Under the pieces are notes generated by a model. The model worked only from the letters and a program-made list of their open reading frames with translations. It did not search any database and was not told where the DNA came from. A program made the position numbers and the translations under genes. 64,000 nucleotides of DNA from Alkaliphilus metalliredigens QYMF (GTDB lineage: Bacteria; Bacillota; Clostridia; Peptostreptococcales; Natronincolaceae): the NCBI RefSeq assembly GCF_000016985.1, contig NC_009633.1, positions 3,639,539 through 3,703,538 of the forward strand, given 5' to 3'. Below are positions 8,572-18,385 of this stretch, in pieces. How positions within the stretch are numbered: the stretch's first letter is position 1; each line of letters begins with the position of its first letter.

Positions 8572-9537
8572 AAAGTATATACTAAATGTAGTTTTTTCGT
8601 TTGGGATAGATTTTATGCTGATATGGTGGGATAAAAGATCTAAAACCTTTTTAACTATATACAGTCCCACACCGCTGGATTCCCCATATGTCCTTCCATT
8701 TTCTCCTGTATAAAATATATCAAATACTCTATCTATATCACTAGAAACTATTCCAATTCCATCATTAGTTATGTTTAAAATAGTATTTCCTATATCACTT
8801 TTTATATCAAATATTAATTTGCTATCTTTCCTACCATACTTTATTCCATTGTTTGTAATCTGATAAATAACATTTTTAATTTGCTTTTTATCTGTAAAAA
8901 CAAATATATCCTCATCAATATTTACAGAAGGATAGATAGCGTTTAATATGAAAAAATCTTTTAAATCATTAATAACTTCTACCACTAAAGCTCTTAGATT
9001 TATCTTTTCAATTTGTATATCTTTTTCAATATCACTTAGTCTTAAAAATTTTAAAGTCTGAGATAAATGGTAATCCAAGTTATTTACTTGAGCTAACACC
9101 TTTTTAAAGCTTTCATCTTCTCCATTCTTTTGGGAAATCATACTTATTACAGATAAAGGTGTTTTCATCTGATGAATACTCTGATCTATAAACATTTTGT
9201 ATTGTTTTTGAATACTTTCTAACTCTAATATCTTGTTATTAAATATTTTAAAATATTCTCTTTGGTTTTGAGAAAATGCCTCTTCCAAGGCTGATTTAGG
9301 ATTATGCAATAATATTTCTTTGAGTTCCTTAGGTTTATTTGAAAAAGCATTATAAATTCTATAGTTTCTAAAATATTTAATGGCTAAAAAAATAAACAAC
9401 AGAAAAAAACTTAGAAAAACAAAGTATTTAAAGTTATTTTCAATTCCTCCTAAAACTTCAATAGTAAACCCTAAGCATATAAATACTAGTATAAATAAAA
9501 CTATAAATGAAATATGATGTTTTATAAACAGTTTCAT
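8569..9537 (-). CDS. Intramembrane-sensing histidine kinase, BceS-like
   Basis: This 322-residue kinase has two N-terminal membrane helices (about residues 10-30 and 37-55) joined by a very short loop, so it has almost no external sensor; this is the hallmark of intramembrane-sensing kinases that take their signal from a BceAB transporter. The phosphoacceptor lies in SIHQMKTPLS near residue 124. ATPase motifs are NNGIKYG (N box), NDGIGI (G1) and YGESSGVGLYIV (G2). The ATG directly follows the regulator's stop with an overlapping ribosome-binding site. It should sense peptide antibiotics through the adjacent transporter. Confidence 0.88.
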   Translation of the reverse strand: MKLFIKHHISFIVLFILVFICLGFTIEVLGGIENNFKYFVFLSFFLLFIFLAIKYFRNYRIYNAFSNKPKELKEILLHNPKSALEEAFSQNQREYFKIFNNKILELESIQKQYKMFIDQSIHQMKTPLSVISMISQKNGEDESFKKVLAQVNNLDYHLSQTLKFLRLSDIEKDIQIEKINLRALVVEVINDLKDFFILNAIYPSVNIDEDIFVFTDKKQIKNVIYQITNNGIKYGRKDSKLIFDIKSDIGNTILNITNDGIGIVSSDIDRVFDIFYTGENGRTYGESSGVGLYIVKKVLDLLSHHISIKSIPNEKTTFSIYF

Positions 9538-10227
9538 TTACTCCACCTCCACAAGCCTATAGCCTACTCCTCTTACAGACTCAATAAGGAATCTTGCATC
9601 TACCTCTGTTAATCTTTTTCTAATCCTTGTAATATTTACATTTAAAGTATTCTCTTCTACAAACATTTCATCATCCCATAAAGCCCTTAGTAATTCTTCT
9701 CTTGAAATAACTTTTGGATGATTTTCTATAAATAATGATAAAAGTTCAACTTCCTTTTTAGTTAATCTTACTTCTCTATCCCTATTTTTTAATATGAAAG
9801 CTTCACAATATAGGCTTAAATCTTTTAGGTTTAAAATTCGTTCTTTAGTCAAATTGCTGTAATCTCCATAGGCCCTTCTAATATTGGCATTTATTTTAGC
9901 TATAACTACATCTAGGACAAATGGTTTAACAATATAATCATCAGCACCATTGTCCATAGCATATATTTGTTCTAAATCACCTGTCCTAGCAGATATAAAT
10001 ATTATAGGCAAACTAGATATATTTCTAATTTCTCTACACCAGAAAAAACCATCATATATTGGTAAATTTACGTCTAAGAGTATTAAATCAGGTTTATATT
10101 CATTAAACTCATCCATTATCTTTTCAAGCTGCCTTACTATAAACACTTCATAATTATATTTTTCAATATAGGCACTTAAACTCTCCGCTATAGTAATATC
10201 GTCTTCTATAATCATAATCTTATACAT
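9538..10227 (-). CDS. OmpR/PhoB-family response regulator, BceR-like
   Basis: A 229-residue protein with a receiver domain (acidic pair IIEDD, phosphoacceptor Asp in LILLDVNLP near residue 53, KPF Lys near 102) and a C-terminal winged helix ending ESVRGVGYRLVEVE. It is the first gene of the regulator-kinase pair, behind AAGGAGGAATATT. A matching operator precedes the transporter ATPase at 8524-8537. Its upstream region is only about 65 bases before an IS3 relic, so the native promoter may have been altered by insertions. Confidence 0.88.
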   Translation of the reverse strand: MYKIMIIEDDITIAESLSAYIEKYNYEVFIVRQLEKIMDEFNEYKPDLILLDVNLPIYDGFFWCREIRNISSLPIIFISARTGDLEQIYAMDNGADDYIVKPFVLDVVIAKINANIRRAYGDYSNLTKERILNLKDLSLYCEAFILKNRDREVRLTKKEVELLSLFIENHPKVISREELLRALWDDEMFVEENTLNVNITRIRKRLTEVDARFLIESVRGVGYRLVEVE

Positions 10228-10290
10228 AATATTCCTCCTTGATTACTAATGAATTCCACACAAAAACTATATCCTCTATAGTTTCTCTAT

Positions 10291-10690
10291 CAGTGTTTGT
10301 TAACATAGTTGTCTTCAATGGTTGCAAGGCCTTTACGTGGATATCCTGGTCTATATTTAAGTGTTTTGAAGATTGATTCAGCATAGGCGTTGTCATTGCT
10401 GACACGAGGTCTGCTGTTCGAAGGCATGATCCCCAACATAATCAATGTTTCAAGTAAGGTTGCACCTTTCATGGGCTTCCATAATCTGAGTGCAGAACAA
10501 GCGGTTTCTTGTCTTTTGTACGGTTTTCACTCATAATTGCTCGGCGCATAAGCCTGCTTGCGTATTCAGCTGATTCTCTATCATAGACTTCCCAAGCTAT
10601 GATCTTCTTGCTATACAAGTCCAAGATCAAATACAAATAGTAGTATTTACCTTTGATTGAAGCCGGCATATATGTGATGTCAATCTTATT
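10291..10690 (-). pseudogene. IS3-family transposase fragment (OrfB, DDE domain)
   Basis: Two overlapping minus-strand frames make one broken IS3 OrfB: IDITYMPASIKGKYYYLY and LDLYSKKIIAWEVYD, then LVLHSDYGSP, and after a one-base frameshift at about 10470, MKGATLLETL, PSNSRPRVSNDNAYAESIF and KTLKYRPGYP. The second DDE Asp (HSD) and the Glu (AES) region are recognisable. The N-terminal half is missing at the junction with an IS66 fragment, and the C-terminus ends abruptly after LATIED. It cannot be active. Confidence 0.8.
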
Positions 10691-11241
10691 CCGACATCAG
10701 AATAATCGGTCTGAAGAAACCCTGTGAATCCTTCTAAAAATTGCTTTGGATGTTTCTTAGCTCTTGAAGGCTGATATTCATAAAGATATATTGGATGTTC
10801 ACTGGTTTCAGCCGTTGCATAAAGCCACATATAGCTTTGACTTTTATCTTTTTCATCAAGCACTTTTAGGGGGCTTTCATCAGCATGTATTACTGGTGAT
10901 TGTTTTAAATGCGTATGCATTCTATCATACAAGGGGCTCAACCACTTTTCAGCACCTTGAACAATCCAACTGGCCATGTTTTGACGAGATAGATCAATTC
11001 CATAGTTTACAAAAGAAGCTTCCTGTCTATAAAGGGGAAGGGCCTGATTGTACTTGTTTTCCATGATAAATGCAAGCACTGATGGCGATACCATGCTGCC
11101 AGGAAGGACAGGTTTGGCCATAGGTGCAGTAATGATGGTACCACCATTATCACTATCAATGGCATCACATCCCCTACAAGCTGTAACTGGCAAGTGTTTT
11201 TGGAGAAATTTTGGCAAATAGTTTTCCATAGTAATTTCCAA
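10686..11241 (-). pseudogene. IS66-family transposase (TnpC) fragment
   Basis: A 185-residue central piece of an IS66 transposase: the zinc-like CRGCD segment, PKPV-type LPGSMVSPSVLAFIMENKYN, LPLYRQEASF, HADESPLKVLD (catalytic Asp region) and a truncated QTDYSDVG where the family has QTDGY. Both ends are missing; the downstream end runs straight into an IS3 fragment near 10686. The remaining ORF is therefore a chimera and non-functional. Confidence 0.8.
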
Positions 11242-11303
11242 ATCTCTCCATACACTACTGCTTGTAATTTATCTTATAATCACTGAACTTTATTAAACGA
11301 ATA

Positions 11304-11498
11304 TTAGTTTTTATCTCTTATGACTTTTCTGATTTGCTCATAAATATCTTGCTCCGTATACTCGAAAATATGACCTTCATCATCTTCTACAGGAGATCCA
11401 TACTCATTTAATAATTCCTGCTTTAAGCCATCAGAGATAGTTATCCTTCTGCTAAACAAATACTTTTTTAAATCTTTCTCTCTTAACAACATAATCAC
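11304..11498 (-). CDS. Small hypothetical protein following istB
   Basis: I do not recognise a family. The frame is open from 11513, but AAGGAGG sits five bases before a GTG at 11498, giving about 64 residues: MIMLLREKDLKKYLFSRR, then a run resembling a short alpha-helical protein with an acidic centre and the end EQIRKVIRDKN. It starts 18 bases after the istB stop, is in the same direction, and has a good ribosome-binding site. It may be an accessory gene of this IS21 element or a neighbouring gene captured by it. It is predicted to be soluble, with many charged residues. Confidence 0.5.
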   Translation of the reverse strand: MIMLLREKDLKKYLFSRRITISDGLKQELLNEYGSPVEDDEGHIFEYTEQDIYEQIRKVIRDKN

Positions 11499-11516
11499 AA
11501 TCGCCTCCTTCATCTA

Positions 11517-12260
11517 TTAAAACAATGATTCTCGATGTTCTAATCTATAGCTCTTACCTGTCATATTAAATAGCTCACATCTGTAAGTGATTCTATCTAA
11601 CACTGCCGTGGTTAAAGCGGGGTCCCCTAATAACTCGGTCCAATCTTCAAGCCCTTTGTTGGAGGTAATAATTAACGATGTTTGTTCATGAAGGGCTGAT
11701 ATTAATTGGAAAAACAAGTTCGCTTCTTCTCTTGATATGGGGAGGTAACCTAGCTCATCGATGATCAGAAGACTAGAAGATAAAACATTGTTGATTTTCC
11801 CTTTGCTTTTTCTTGATATCTCCTGTGTTTTTAAACAGTGCATCAGATTGTCCATGGTGGTGAAGCTAACCTTGTAGCCCATCTCTACAGCCTTGTACCC
11901 TAATGCAATACACAAGTGGCTTTTACCTACCCCTGGAGGGCCTAAAAGTATTAGATTATACATTCTATCTATCCAGTCCATCTCAATAAGACTATTGATT
12001 TGTCTTTGGGTAATCGATCTTTGAAAGGTTAGATCGAACTCTTCTATTGTCTTAAGTACCGGAAAGCCTGCAGCCTTAACTCTGCGTTCCTGGGCCTTTT
12101 TCTCTCTGAGATCGACTTCGTTTTCTAATATTGACAGTAAAAGATTCTGATATGAAATGTTGTTTATGTCAGCATTTTCAACGATGGAATCTGCATTGGT
12201 ATTTAAGTAGTTCAATTTGAGTTTTTTAGCGTGATCCTTTATTGATTCTAATTTTTCCAT
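11517..12260 (-). CDS. istB: IS21-family ATP-binding helper protein IstB
   Basis: The 247-residue AAA+ protein has Walker [12 protein letters not shown] near residue 104, Walker [12 protein letters not shown] near residue 165, sensor [13 protein letters not shown] and a C-terminal [16 protein letters not shown]. IstB is the DnaA/DnaC-like ATPase that assists the IstA transposase. The gene overlaps istA by 13 bases, the normal arrangement for translational coupling. It looks intact and of full family length. Confidence 0.93.
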   Translation of the reverse strand: MEKLESIKDHAKKLKLNYLNTNADSIVENADINNISYQNLLLSILENEVDLREKKAQERRVKAAGFPVLKTIEEFDLTFQRSITQRQINSLIEMDWIDRMYNLILLGPPGVGKSHLCIALGYKAVEMGYKVSFTTMDNLMHCLKTQEISRKSKGKINNVLSSSLLIIDELGYLPISREEANLFFQLISALHEQTSLIITSNKGLEDWTELLGDPALTTAVLDRITYRCELFNMTGKSYRLEHRESLF

Positions 12261-13822
12261 TTTCTTTTATCCTCCTTCAGGGCACTCATGTATTCTCTAA
12301 TATCTCGTACTTGAGGCTTTAAATCCTGATATTTTGAAGGAGTAGTTATGTCAGCTTTAAAGTACTTCTTATTTAGTTGTCTGTTTTCTTCAAGTTTTAA
12401 GTACTGTATGGCATCCTTCAAGAGCCCTGCGCTAAACAATTTCCTTTCAATACAGTAGCTTAATGCCCTTTGAACAATTGATTTGTCTTGGTTTTTTACT
12501 GTATTCATTATTAGGGCAAATTGATCTTTAAAGTGTCTTGGCTTCTCTATTTTTAATACATCAACAAATTCATTAGCCTTTTCAGTATGGTCTAAGCTTT
12601 TTAACACTTTGTTGTAGATTTCATGACTTGTACAGTGTTTACTCTCATTCCTATCATAGTGCTCTATTTTCACTAATTTTCCTTTATCCTGACTGATTTT
12701 ATGTTCAATAATTAACTGTTCTGTATCTTGGTTCTTAATTTCCATGGTATCTTTCTTAATAATTAATTTAACCTCTTTCCCTGGAGAATAGGTTCCCGTA
12801 GGGACTTGGTATCTATTTTGCTTGTAAAAAACTGTATTGTTTTTTCTAACGAGATAGGTTAAACTATTTGTATTAGTTGTGTTTACAAATAGAGTGGGTA
12901 TTGGCTTTAAGTGTTCCTTTTCCAGGGCAAACACTTCTGCCGGTACCTTCTTTGTTGTTTCATGGACTTTTTTATTACCTCTTCTTTCTAACCATTTCAG
13001 CGAATCATCATTAAATGAGTCAATATCTACAAATGTTCTATTCTTTGCAAAATTATACTTGGCATATTTCACTACGGCTTCAATTTTCCCTTTACTCTGT
13101 GGGTCATAACCCCTGCAAAGGTACACTTTAAACTTAAGGGAATTAATATAGTTTTGAAATCCTTCTGTGTATATGATATCTCCATGATTTTCTGATACCA
13201 CTAGGACTCTGTCCTGGTCATAAACAACCTCCTTAGGCATTCCTCCAAAATATTCAAAGGCTTTATTATGGGCCTCAATGAATGTCTGGGTAGTAAAGGG
13301 CTTGTCTATCCAATAGATGTATTTATGTCTGGAATGGGATAAAACCATACCAAAGCAATATACTTTGATTCTTGTTTTGTCAGGTTTATCTAGCCATATT
13401 TGGCCCAGGTCAACCTGTGCTTGATATCCCATAGGAAGCTCATCCACCTCCTCAAATTGCCTTGCTGAAACTACTTTAGGGAGCTTATGTTCTTCCCTTA
13501 AGTGATTGACATATAGTCGTAAAGTTCTATCCTTAAAGTCCAGCACATGATATTTTTCCTCTAGCCAATCATATATTTGAGCACTTGATAAATCCCTATG
13601 TTCTCTAATCCATGCTAAGACTTCGTCCTTATATTTGTCCACCTTCCTTTCTCTAGATTCAGTTCTTTGTCTTAAGCTTGCAAATTCATCTGGTGTCATA
13701 TCCCAATATTTATGTACTGTTTTATAGTCGATCTCCAGCCTCCTTGCTACCTGTGATTTATTCAGTCCTTTGGACTTGTATCCTTGGATTTCAGCAAACA
13801 TATTCCACTCCTTCAATTTCAT
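12248..13822 (-). CDS. istA: IS21-family transposase IstA
   Basis: The 524-residue transposase has an N-terminal helix-turn-helix ([19 protein letters not shown]), a DDE core with Asp in AQVDLGQ near residue 137, Asp in VVYDQDRV near residue 203 and Glu in [14 protein letters not shown] near residue 247, and a C-terminal beta-barrel region. Length is normal for IS21. A TTG two codons inside has better ribosome-binding-site spacing than the ATG at 13822, so the start is uncertain by two codons. With istB it makes a potentially active element. I could not define its terminal inverted repeats by eye. Confidence 0.92.
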   Translation of the reverse strand: MKLKEWNMFAEIQGYKSKGLNKSQVARRLEIDYKTVHKYWDMTPDEFASLRQRTESRERKVDKYKDEVLAWIREHRDLSSAQIYDWLEEKYHVLDFKDRTLRLYVNHLREEHKLPKVVSARQFEEVDELPMGYQAQVDLGQIWLDKPDKTRIKVYCFGMVLSHSRHKYIYWIDKPFTTQTFIEAHNKAFEYFGGMPKEVVYDQDRVLVVSENHGDIIYTEGFQNYINSLKFKVYLCRGYDPQSKGKIEAVVKYAKYNFAKNRTFVDIDSFNDDSLKWLERRGNKKVHETTKKVPAEVFALEKEHLKPIPTLFVNTTNTNSLTYLVRKNNTVFYKQNRYQVPTGTYSPGKEVKLIIKKDTMEIKNQDTEQLIIEHKISQDKGKLVKIEHYDRNESKHCTSHEIYNKVLKSLDHTEKANEFVDVLKIEKPRHFKDQFALIMNTVKNQDKSIVQRALSYCIERKLFSAGLLKDAIQYLKLEENRQLNKKYFKADITTPSKYQDLKPQVRDIREYMSALKEDKRKWKN

Positions 13823-13870
13823 TCCTCCTCTGGTGTCACTAGCTAACTAATTCTACCAGAAGGGATATTA

Positions 13871-14317
13871 TTATTGTAGTAAATTGGAAATTATTCTCCG
13901 TTTTTGTTTGCCAAAATCTCTCCCTTTTATTTTACCAGTTACAACAGGTTTTTGTCTTAAAGTTATTCTTCCATTAGTATCAAATATATAATATTCTTTA
14001 TCATTGCTATCAATAAAAGTAATATTTTTCCTTGGATCATCAGTATCCACTTTCGACATGCCATAAGTTATATTTTTAAATTCCCCAAAACCAAACAAAG
14101 CAATATATAACTCATTAGGAGTATCTTGTTCTATCTTATCTCTATTAATTGATTTAGCATCTTTAAATGCTTTTTCAGATATCTCCCATAATTCAGTAGT
14201 TTTATTATATTTTATATATGACTGCTCAGAGTTTGTTTCCTTATTAGTTTGACAGCCAGCCAATAAACCCATTATTAAAATAACTACTAGAAATACTTTT
14301 ATTCTATGATGTTTCAT
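13871..14317 (-). CDS. Hypothetical lipoprotein next to the IS21 element
   Basis: A 148-residue protein begins MKHHRIKVFLVVILIMGL, and the lipobox LLAGC places the lipidated Cys at about residue 22. The mature part has no family I recognise; it contains TTELWEISEKAFKDAKS and a beta-rich C-terminal half. The start is an ATG behind GGAGGAAAGTG. The stop codon lies within about 50 bases of the istA start, so the IS may have cut off the native C-terminus. It is expected to be anchored to the outer face of the membrane. Confidence 0.6.
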   Translation of the reverse strand: MKHHRIKVFLVVILIMGLLAGCQTNKETNSEQSYIKYNKTTELWEISEKAFKDAKSINRDKIEQDTPNELYIALFGFGEFKNITYGMSKVDTDDPRKNITFIDSNDKEYYIFDTNGRITLRQKPVVTGKIKGRDFGKQKRRIISNLLQ

Positions 14318-14466
14318 CACTCACTTTCCTCCCCCTCTGTTCATTTTACTAAAGCCTTAAATATCACTATCTCTTTATTTGTAAGTTTATTGATAAAATC
14401 AATTGATTGTTGTAAAATGATTCTATGATAGTGAACTCTCAAATACCTATGCATTCAGGAGGCAAT

Positions 14467-15210
14467 ATGAGCACAGTATTAATTGTAGAAGATAATTTAG
14501 AACAACTATGTTTCTTAAAAGACATTCTTGAAGAATCTCAAGAAGATATTACAATATTTACTGCAACTAGCGTTAAACAGGCTTATCATCTAGCCCTTAG
14601 CCATAATATAAACCTTTTTTTCATTGACATCGGCTTACCCGATGGATCTGGTTTAGAATTAGCAAAAAATTTAAGAGCAATTCAAAAATATGAACTTACC
14701 TGGGTGGTTTTTTTGACTACATACACCCAATATATTTTAAAAGCCTTTAAACAAATTCACTGCTACGATTACATTGTGAAACCCTATAAAAAAGAAGATA
14801 TTATTGCTATTACAAAAAAGCTCTTGAATACAAGTTCATTAGCATCATCAAATAATGATGAGCAGTATTTAACCTTTCAAATGAAGGGCTATATTTTGAA
14901 AATATTTATAAAGGATATAGTCTATATTGAAGTGTATAAAAAAAATTGCACCATTTACACTTCTAATGACAGTTATTTAGTAAAAAAAATGCCCTTATCT
15001 AAAATCTATGAAATGCTGTCTCCAGGAGAGTTTATACAATGTCATCGCTCCTTTTTAGTAAACATACATTACATAAAAGAAATGAAGAAAACCGATAACA
15101 TATGGGTGATAACATTTTTAAATCATTCTGAAACAGTCATGTTAGGTGAAACCTTTAAAGATAATGTAATATCGAAGCTTGGATTAAGCAAGTGGGTCAA
15201 TGTAAAATAG
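14467..15210 (+). CDS. LytTR-family response regulator
   Basis: The regulator is 247 residues when started at the ATG behind CAGGAGG at 14467; an upstream in-frame start at 14425 has no site. The receiver domain shows VLIVEDN at the start, the phosphoacceptor Asp in LFFIDIGLPDGSG near residue 56, and KPYKKED near residue 105. The C-terminal half is a LytTR DNA-binding domain (DIVYIEVYKKNCTIY, then CHRSFLVNI), as in AgrA. Two AgrC-like kinases lie 1.8 kb downstream on the same strand and are likely partners, but no agrB or agrD gene is visible between. Confidence 0.88.
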   Translation: MSTVLIVEDNLEQLCFLKDILEESQEDITIFTATSVKQAYHLALSHNINLFFIDIGLPDGSGLELAKNLRAIQKYELTWVVFLTTYTQYILKAFKQIHCYDYIVKPYKKEDIIAITKKLLNTSSLASSNNDEQYLTFQMKGYILKIFIKDIVYIEVYKKNCTIYTSNDSYLVKKMPLSKIYEMLSPGEFIQCHRSFLVNIHYIKEMKKTDNIWVITFLNHSETVMLGETFKDNVISKLGLSKWVNVK

Positions 15211-15262
15211 TTAAGGTGCGTTTCACATTGACCCTTGGATAAAGCTGTTGTAAATGTCTAAA

Positions 15263-15568
15263 TTATTTTTTCTTTAATTCCAAGTCCATTATTAAAAGAG
15301 TATTATTTTCTATTGAATAATCGAATATCTCTGTTTCCTCGCGAAATTCTATTTTAGCTGTTAGTTTCAGATCCTTATCACTTAGAACTTCATATTTAAA
15401 ATGTCCTGTCTCACTACCCTCACGAAATACTGCATCACCATTTTTAAAGAATTCTAATTCGATTTCATCATTTCCCCACTTCCCTACAATACTATTAGAT
15501 GAACTACATCCAGATAAAGTAATTAATAATAAACTAATAACCAATATCAGACAAACAGTTTTTTTCAA
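15263..15568 (-). CDS. Small hypothetical lipoprotein, lipocalin-like
   Basis: About 101 residues from a TTG start at 15568 (GGAG lies eight bases ahead; a GTG at 15577 would be too close). The signal peptide KKTVCLILVISLLLITLSGC has a lipobox with Cys near residue 20. The mature part starts SIVGKWGNDEIELEFFKNGD and keeps a beta-rich pattern like DUF5640 and other lipocalin-like domains. Function is unknown. It is convergent with the LytTR regulator gene and 52 bases from it. Confidence 0.65.
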   Translation of the reverse strand: MKKTVCLILVISLLLITLSGCSSSNSIVGKWGNDEIELEFFKNGDAVFREGSETGHFKYEVLSDKDLKLTAKIEFREETEIFDYSIENNTLLIMDLELKKK

Positions 15569-15652
15569 TTCCGTCACTCCTTCGATTTTCCTTAATATTC
15601 TTTACCTTAGTATTTTTCTGCAAAAATTCCTTTTGAATTAATTATTACCATG

Positions 15653-15710
15653 TAAAGATAGGGTATTATCGAATCTTGGATTAACTAAGTAGTCATTGCA
15701 AATATATAAA
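15653..15710 (+). pseudogene. Relic of a second LytTR regulator 3' end
   Basis: The stretch containing TATCGAATCTTGGATTAA resembles the last codons of the LytTR gene at 15172-15205, with 22 of the first 26 bases the same and then a one-base gap. No coding frame remains. It suggests that the regulator was once duplicated, like the two kinases downstream. Confidence 0.4.
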
Positions 15711-15739
15711 AGTAATTTTGCAACAGCCCTTTATTCTAT

Positions 15740-16522
15740 TTATTTAGTAAGTCTAGCATTAAAGAATCCTACATCTTTTCTAGTAGTACCGTCATCCGTA
15801 GTAATCTGAATAGTGAGTTTTAAAGCTCCTGCTACATTTACTGTTATTTCTTCTGGCATATCGCCTTGCTTTAATGTTTTTTCATATACTAACCTATCAT
15901 CTGCATATATCTTGATATCTTTAGTTCCAAATTCATCTTTATAATTATTAGGTATTCCTAAAGTAGCTTTAAACTCTTTATATCCTGCATTTAAAGGAAA
16001 ATCAATCTTACTCCAAGCATTATACCTATCAGCTCCCCATATACTATAAGATTCTATTGGAATAAATAGATAGTTATTATATTTATTTCTTATATTATCT
16101 TCAACTGGCATTGTGATGTTATATTCGTATTTTAAATTACTCTTATTTCCTCTGTTCATTTCAAAGCTCATGTGGTCTATGCCATTCCCAATAAAAACTA
16201 CTTCCTCTTCAAACAATGTTTTCTTACCGATATATACTGTTTGAGTTTGTCCATCCCATTCAACATTCTTATTTAATGCTTCGCCCACTGCTTTTACCGG
16301 TAAGTATGTAGTTCCATTATAAATAAATGGCTGAATTTGATTCCCAACACTATCTCTACCAAATTGAACTCTTTGACCGTCAACTACCAGTTTAATATCG
16401 TTATACATTACTTCAATTGATTTTCTTACTGGTGAAGCAAAGGCACTAACTGTTAATAAACAAATTAAAATAGCAACAGTAAATCCAGAAACAAAACCTT
16501 TGATTTTCTCTTTATTAAACAT
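15740..16522 (-). CDS. Stalk-domain (copper amine oxidase N-terminal-like) secreted protein
   Basis: The 260-residue protein starts MFNKEKIKGFVSGFTVAI at 16522 behind GGAGGAAT; a longer in-frame start at 16549 lacks a site. A signal peptide ends near ASA or AFASP. The segment NGTTYLPVKAVGEALNKNVE, preceded by IKLVVDGQ, is the PF07833 stalk domain common in clostridial wall proteins. The C-terminal part (about residues 100-260), with a repeated beta pattern, resembles a NPCBM-like sugar-binding fold, though weakly. It is probably secreted; no substrate can be named. Confidence 0.75.
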   Translation of the reverse strand: MFNKEKIKGFVSGFTVAILICLLTVSAFASPVRKSIEVMYNDIKLVVDGQRVQFGRDSVGNQIQPFIYNGTTYLPVKAVGEALNKNVEWDGQTQTVYIGKKTLFEEEVVFIGNGIDHMSFEMNRGNKSNLKYEYNITMPVEDNIRNKYNNYLFIPIESYSIWGADRYNAWSKIDFPLNAGYKEFKATLGIPNNYKDEFGTKDIKIYADDRLVYEKTLKQGDMPEEITVNVAGALKLTIQITTDDGTTRKDVGFFNARLTK

Positions 16523-16570
16523 ACTATTCCTCCATTCGTATTTATTCACTATTTAAAACTCACTATTGAC

Positions 16571-16786
16571 CTATGCAATTTTGCTTTCTTCACTCTTATT
16601 TTTCTTCAACAATAAAACAATACCTACAATACCCATTACAACTCCCATGGCAACCATTACCATTCCAGTAGGATCAGTATGCCCAACTAACCTTCCCATT
16701 TGTGACTCAAGGCTATTCATCTGGTTGTATCCAAAAAAACTCAGTATAACTCCTAAAAACAATAAAATTCCTCCAAAAATCTTCAT
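16571..16786 (-). CDS. DUF3185-like small membrane protein
   Basis: A 71-residue protein starting MKIFGGILLFLGVILSFFGY at 16786, with GGAG 11 bases ahead. It has two membrane helices, at about residues 3-19 and 41-60, separated by a loop with LESQMGRLVGHTDPTG, and a lysine-rich tail. This is the two-helix layout of DUF3185 proteins, known from many bacteria but without known function. An upstream in-frame extension to 16891 exists but has no recognised signal. Confidence 0.7.
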   Translation of the reverse strand: MKIFGGILLFLGVILSFFGYNQMNSLESQMGRLVGHTDPTGMVMVAMGVVMGIVGIVLLLKKNKSEESKIA

Positions 16787-17034
16787 AATAATTTCAACTC
16801 CTTTCCTTTTGTTTTCCTTTGCAGGTTTACTGTAAATCTCTACTATGGTTATAGATAAGTATATTATTATTGATATCAATTCATAATTCAACTATTTGCC
16901 CCCTAAATCCCCTTCAAAGGCCCTGAATCCTGAGTATATTAAATTTTTTAGTGGATACAAAAGGAATTACAAGAAAAATGTAGAAATATATCATTTATTG
17001 CACTTATTTTTTAAAAATGAAAAGAGGAAAGTTA

Positions 17035-18306
17035 ATGATTATAGAATTTATTAAAATGACCCCAGTAGCCTTCTTGATTACAAGCACCTTTCTTGTTATT
17101 TTCTGTCAACTTTCAATTTCATGGAAGGACAACAAGAAAAAAATTATTTTTGCAATATTCACAGTAGGCTTACTTCCTCTTATTCTATCAATGCATGGCT
17201 ATCCCTATAGAATGATTTTGTCCCATATTAACGATATTATTTGGTTCAAGTTCTTATTTGGCAAAAAATTTAAAGACATCGTAGTGCTTTTTTATACTGC
17301 ATTTGTTTTTTTTATACTTGTGGATATTCCCATTTCAATTCTATTTATACATTTTCTAGCCATTGAGACGGCAAGCATTCCTTACATTGCCTTTATTTTG
17401 ATCCATACAACTTCTTTTGTTGTTATTTCAATATTATGCTGGATATTACCGATTCGAAAGTTCTATATTCAATACAAGTTTACACTGGAAAGGTATTTTC
17501 CAATATTACTAGTTTTTATATTGAACATTTATTTCTTAAACTCTTTAATGTATTCCTATGACTTTATGGATGCTATACCTGCATTTATGATAGCATTACT
17601 GACAGCAATAATTATTTTTAGCTTTTTACAGGTGATGGTGGAAGATCGGGAAGAAAAGATTTTAATTCGAAGCTACGAACAGCAAAAATCCTTAGTGTTA
17701 CCTTTGATTGAGGAGATAAGAAGTAAACAACATGATTTTAAAAATCACATTACTACTATTTATGGATTTAGCCAGCAAAGCAATTCTAATATTAGTCAAA
17801 ATATTCAAACCTATATAGAAAATCTCAATAAACACCTGAAGGATGTAGATATTTTTTTTCATATAGAAAACAATGTCATTAGTGGTATTTTGTATAGTAA
17901 ACTATGTGAAGCAGAATCCAGGTACATAGATTTACATTATGAAATTCCCCCTTATGAGATTCCATTTCCCTTAACTGATTATGAATATGTGGCAATACTG
18001 GGGAATGTTTTTGATAATGCTTTTGAAGCTCCTATGAAATCAGAGGATAAAATGAAAAGAATAATCTTCAAACTTATTGATGATGGTAATTCATCTGTTT
18101 TGGAAATATGGAATAATGGCACACCTATTAATTCTAAGGACATGTCTGATCTTTTTAGAAAAGGTTATTCTACAAAGAAAAATAAATCTCAACGAGGATA
18201 TGGTCTATATAATGTTAAGAGAATTGTTGATAAGTATAATGGAAATATTGAAATATTAACACAGAACAACCTTACTGGCTTTAGGATTTGTTTTCCTTCA
18301 AATTAA
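17035..18306 (+). CDS. AgrC-like GHKL sensor histidine kinase 1
   Basis: The 423-residue kinase starts at the ATG 17035 behind AAGAGGAAAG (ATG 17017 is also in frame). The N-terminal half has six or seven membrane helices; the C-terminal half has the phosphoacceptor in RSKQHDFKNHITTIYGF near residue 236, the N box in GNVFDNAFEAP, and the G box in RGYGLYNVKRIVDKY. This is the quorum-sensing AgrC/ComD type of kinase that pairs with LytTR regulators. It shares a nearly identical catalytic end with the next gene. Confidence 0.88.
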   Translation: MIIEFIKMTPVAFLITSTFLVIFCQLSISWKDNKKKIIFAIFTVGLLPLILSMHGYPYRMILSHINDIIWFKFLFGKKFKDIVVLFYTAFVFFILVDIPISILFIHFLAIETASIPYIAFILIHTTSFVVISILCWILPIRKFYIQYKFTLERYFPILLVFILNIYFLNSLMYSYDFMDAIPAFMIALLTAIIIFSFLQVMVEDREEKILIRSYEQQKSLVLPLIEEIRSKQHDFKNHITTIYGFSQQSNSNISQNIQTYIENLNKHLKDVDIFFHIENNVISGILYSKLCEAESRYIDLHYEIPPYEIPFPLTDYEYVAILGNVFDNAFEAPMKSEDKMKRIIFKLIDDGNSSVLEIWNNGTPINSKDMSDLFRKGYSTKKNKSQRGYGLYNVKRIVDKYNGNIEILTQNNLTGFRICFPSN

Positions 18307-18385
18307 GAGCATTTAGTGCTTAGTATTAGGGATAGTAACTGTAAATATATTAGAAACTTGAATATTATTCTTATTTGGAAGATGG

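Noticed and set aside
10764-11066. 100-residue plus-strand ORF
   Set aside because: It is antisense to the IS66 transposase fragment and has no ribosome-binding site or recognisable domain.
11241-13870. Terminal inverted repeats of the IS21 element
   Set aside because: I compared both flanks by eye and found no convincing matching ends, so boundaries are left undefined.
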